Source of the DNA: Nesterenkonia natronophila
Lineage (GTDB): Bacteria > Actinomycetota > Actinomycetes > Actinomycetales > Micrococcaceae
Reading direction: 5' to 3'
DNA length: 64,000 bases
Assembly (NCBI RefSeq): GCF_003595215.1
Contig: NZ_QYZP01000001.1
Coordinates: forward strand, 1 to 64,000
The notes beneath the pieces were generated by a model that was not told where the DNA came from, did not search any database, and saw nothing but the letters and a program-made list of their open reading frames with translations. Position numbers and translations under genes: made by a program. This document shows positions 63,347-64,000 of this stretch, piece by piece. Position 1 is the stretch's first letter. The number at the start of each line of letters is the position of its first letter.

Positions 63347-64000
63347 GGTCGAAGGATCTTGAGGGACACCCCAAGCCGCGGCGCACCATTGAGCTGCTGC
63401 TGCTGCTTATCGCCCTGACCATAGGTATCGGAGCCCAGGTTTTGGTGGGCCTGAACTTAGAAGACACCATCGACCAGCGCTACTGGGCAGTAGGCGGGCT
63501 CCAGGTGATTCTGGCCGTGGCCTTCCACATCGCTCTGCGCCTCAAGGCCAAGTACGCCGACCCCTTCATTCTCCCGATAGTGGTCACCCTCAATGGGCTG
63601 GGCATCGCCATGATCCACCGGCTGGACTTCACGAACCGGTACGACGGAGTAGCCGAGCGGCAGCTGATGTGGACTGCCATCTCCATGGTGGCGGCCATTG
63701 CACTGCTGGTCCTCCTCAAGGACCACCGCAGACTCCGGCAACTGACCTACATCTCCCTGGCGCTCAGTGTCCTGCTGCTGTTCCTGCCGATTGTGCCTGG
63801 CCTTGGGCAGGACATTCAGGGCGCTCAGGTGTGGATCCGCATCGGCGGCATGAGCTTCCAACCGGGGGAACTGGCCAAGATCACCCTCGGCATCTTCTTC
63901 GCCGGATTCCTGGCAAATAACCGCGACCTCATTCTGCTCGCCGGCCGGAAAGTGGGACCCCTGACATTCCCCCGGCTGCAGGACCTCGGGCCCCTATTCC
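63343..64000 (+). CDS. rodA: FtsW/RodA/SpoVE-family peptidoglycan glycosyltransferase (partial)
   Basis: About 219 codons are visible before the window ends. The GTG at 63343 overlaps the pstP stop. Several helices and the SEDS-family segments LNGLGIAMIHRLD and GAQVWIRIGGMSFQPGELAKI are present. The gene context (fhaA-fhaB-pstP) identifies it as the RodA-type member; pbpA, pknA and pknB would be expected beyond the edge. Confidence 0.92.
   Translation, partial: MRSKDLEGHPKPRRTIELLLLLIALTIGIGAQVLVGLNLEDTIDQRYWAVGGLQVILAVAFHIALRLKAKYADPFILPIVVTLNGLGIAMIHRLDFTNRYDGVAERQLMWTAISMVAAIALLVLLKDHRRLRQLTYISLALSVLLLFLPIVPGLGQDIQGAQVWIRIGGMSFQPGELAKITLGIFFAGFLANNRDLILLAGRKVGPLTFPRLQDLGPLF

Overview
The window reads as one continuous chromosomal segment of a high-GC actinobacterium. 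The best fit is a member of the Micrococcaceae (Micrococcales). The evidence is a 16S rRNA 5' end of that type at the left edge, the carD-ispDF-cysS-rlmB gene order, a mycothiol-dependent enzyme family member, a ThiF-rhodanese (MoeZ-type) protein, and the fhaA-fhaB-pstP-rodA cell-division cluster at the right edge. A salt- or alkali-tolerant genus such as Nesterenkonia is a reasonable guess because of a large Mrp-type cation antiporter operon, but the genus is inference. I see no CRISPR array, transposase, integrase or phage gene. Coding is dense on both strands, with many 1-10 bp start/stop overlaps.

Layout. 1-540: start of a 16S rRNA gene (minus strand) with its conserved leader and two tandem promoters. 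0.5-6.4 kb (minus): carD, a fused ispDF, cysS, rlmB and a degenerate maltokinase-like protein. 6.6-9.1 kb: a lipoprotein, a stand-alone sugar-ABC ATPase (MsiK/UgpC type) and two very small membrane proteins, with three strong terminators. 9.1-12.2 kb: a HAD phosphatase, a glycerophosphodiesterase, a small PLDc_N-like protein and a phosphatidylcholine synthase. 12.2-16.9 kb (minus): a sugar kinase, thiS-thiG-thiF/rhodanese, a methyltransferase and a CDP-alcohol phosphatidyltransferase. 17.2-21.0 kb: a type III polyketide synthase, methyltransferase, FAD monooxygenase and convergent UbiA prenyltransferase, which together look like a prenylated alkylquinone or alkylresorcinol locus. 21-37 kb: mixed metabolism and transport, including an ABC-class ATPase, an aldehyde dehydrogenase, an SDR, thiO, an esterase, TetR with a mycothiol enzyme, a voltage-sensor-like membrane protein, tRNA-Gly(CCC), BASS and DMT transporters, PfpI with thiE, and a LysR-like protein without a DNA-binding domain.

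37.4-40.7 kb (minus) is a sugar ABC importer with no ATPase. 41.0-48.3 kb is an eight-gene Mrp-like operon with three separate antiporter-type subunits. 48.4-50.4 kb is an HxlR regulator with two RibD/DHFR-like reductases. 50.5-54.2 kb holds fpg, two GNAT acetyltransferases, an acidic-tailed membrane protein and yceI. 54.5-60.1 kb (minus) is a second ATPase-less importer with a GH1 beta-glucosidase and a LacI regulator, resembling the Streptomyces cebEFG-bglC-cebR set. 60.5-64.0 kb is the FHA/PP2C/RodA cluster, cut by the window end.

How the genes fit together. The two ATPase-less importers probably share the single MsiK-like ATPase at 7.4 kb. Thiamine thiazole genes lie at three separate places (thiSGF, thiO, thiE). 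At least ten genes without a Shine-Dalgarno sequence have a TANNNT box 6-8 nt before the start codon, which suggests that leaderless mRNAs are common here.
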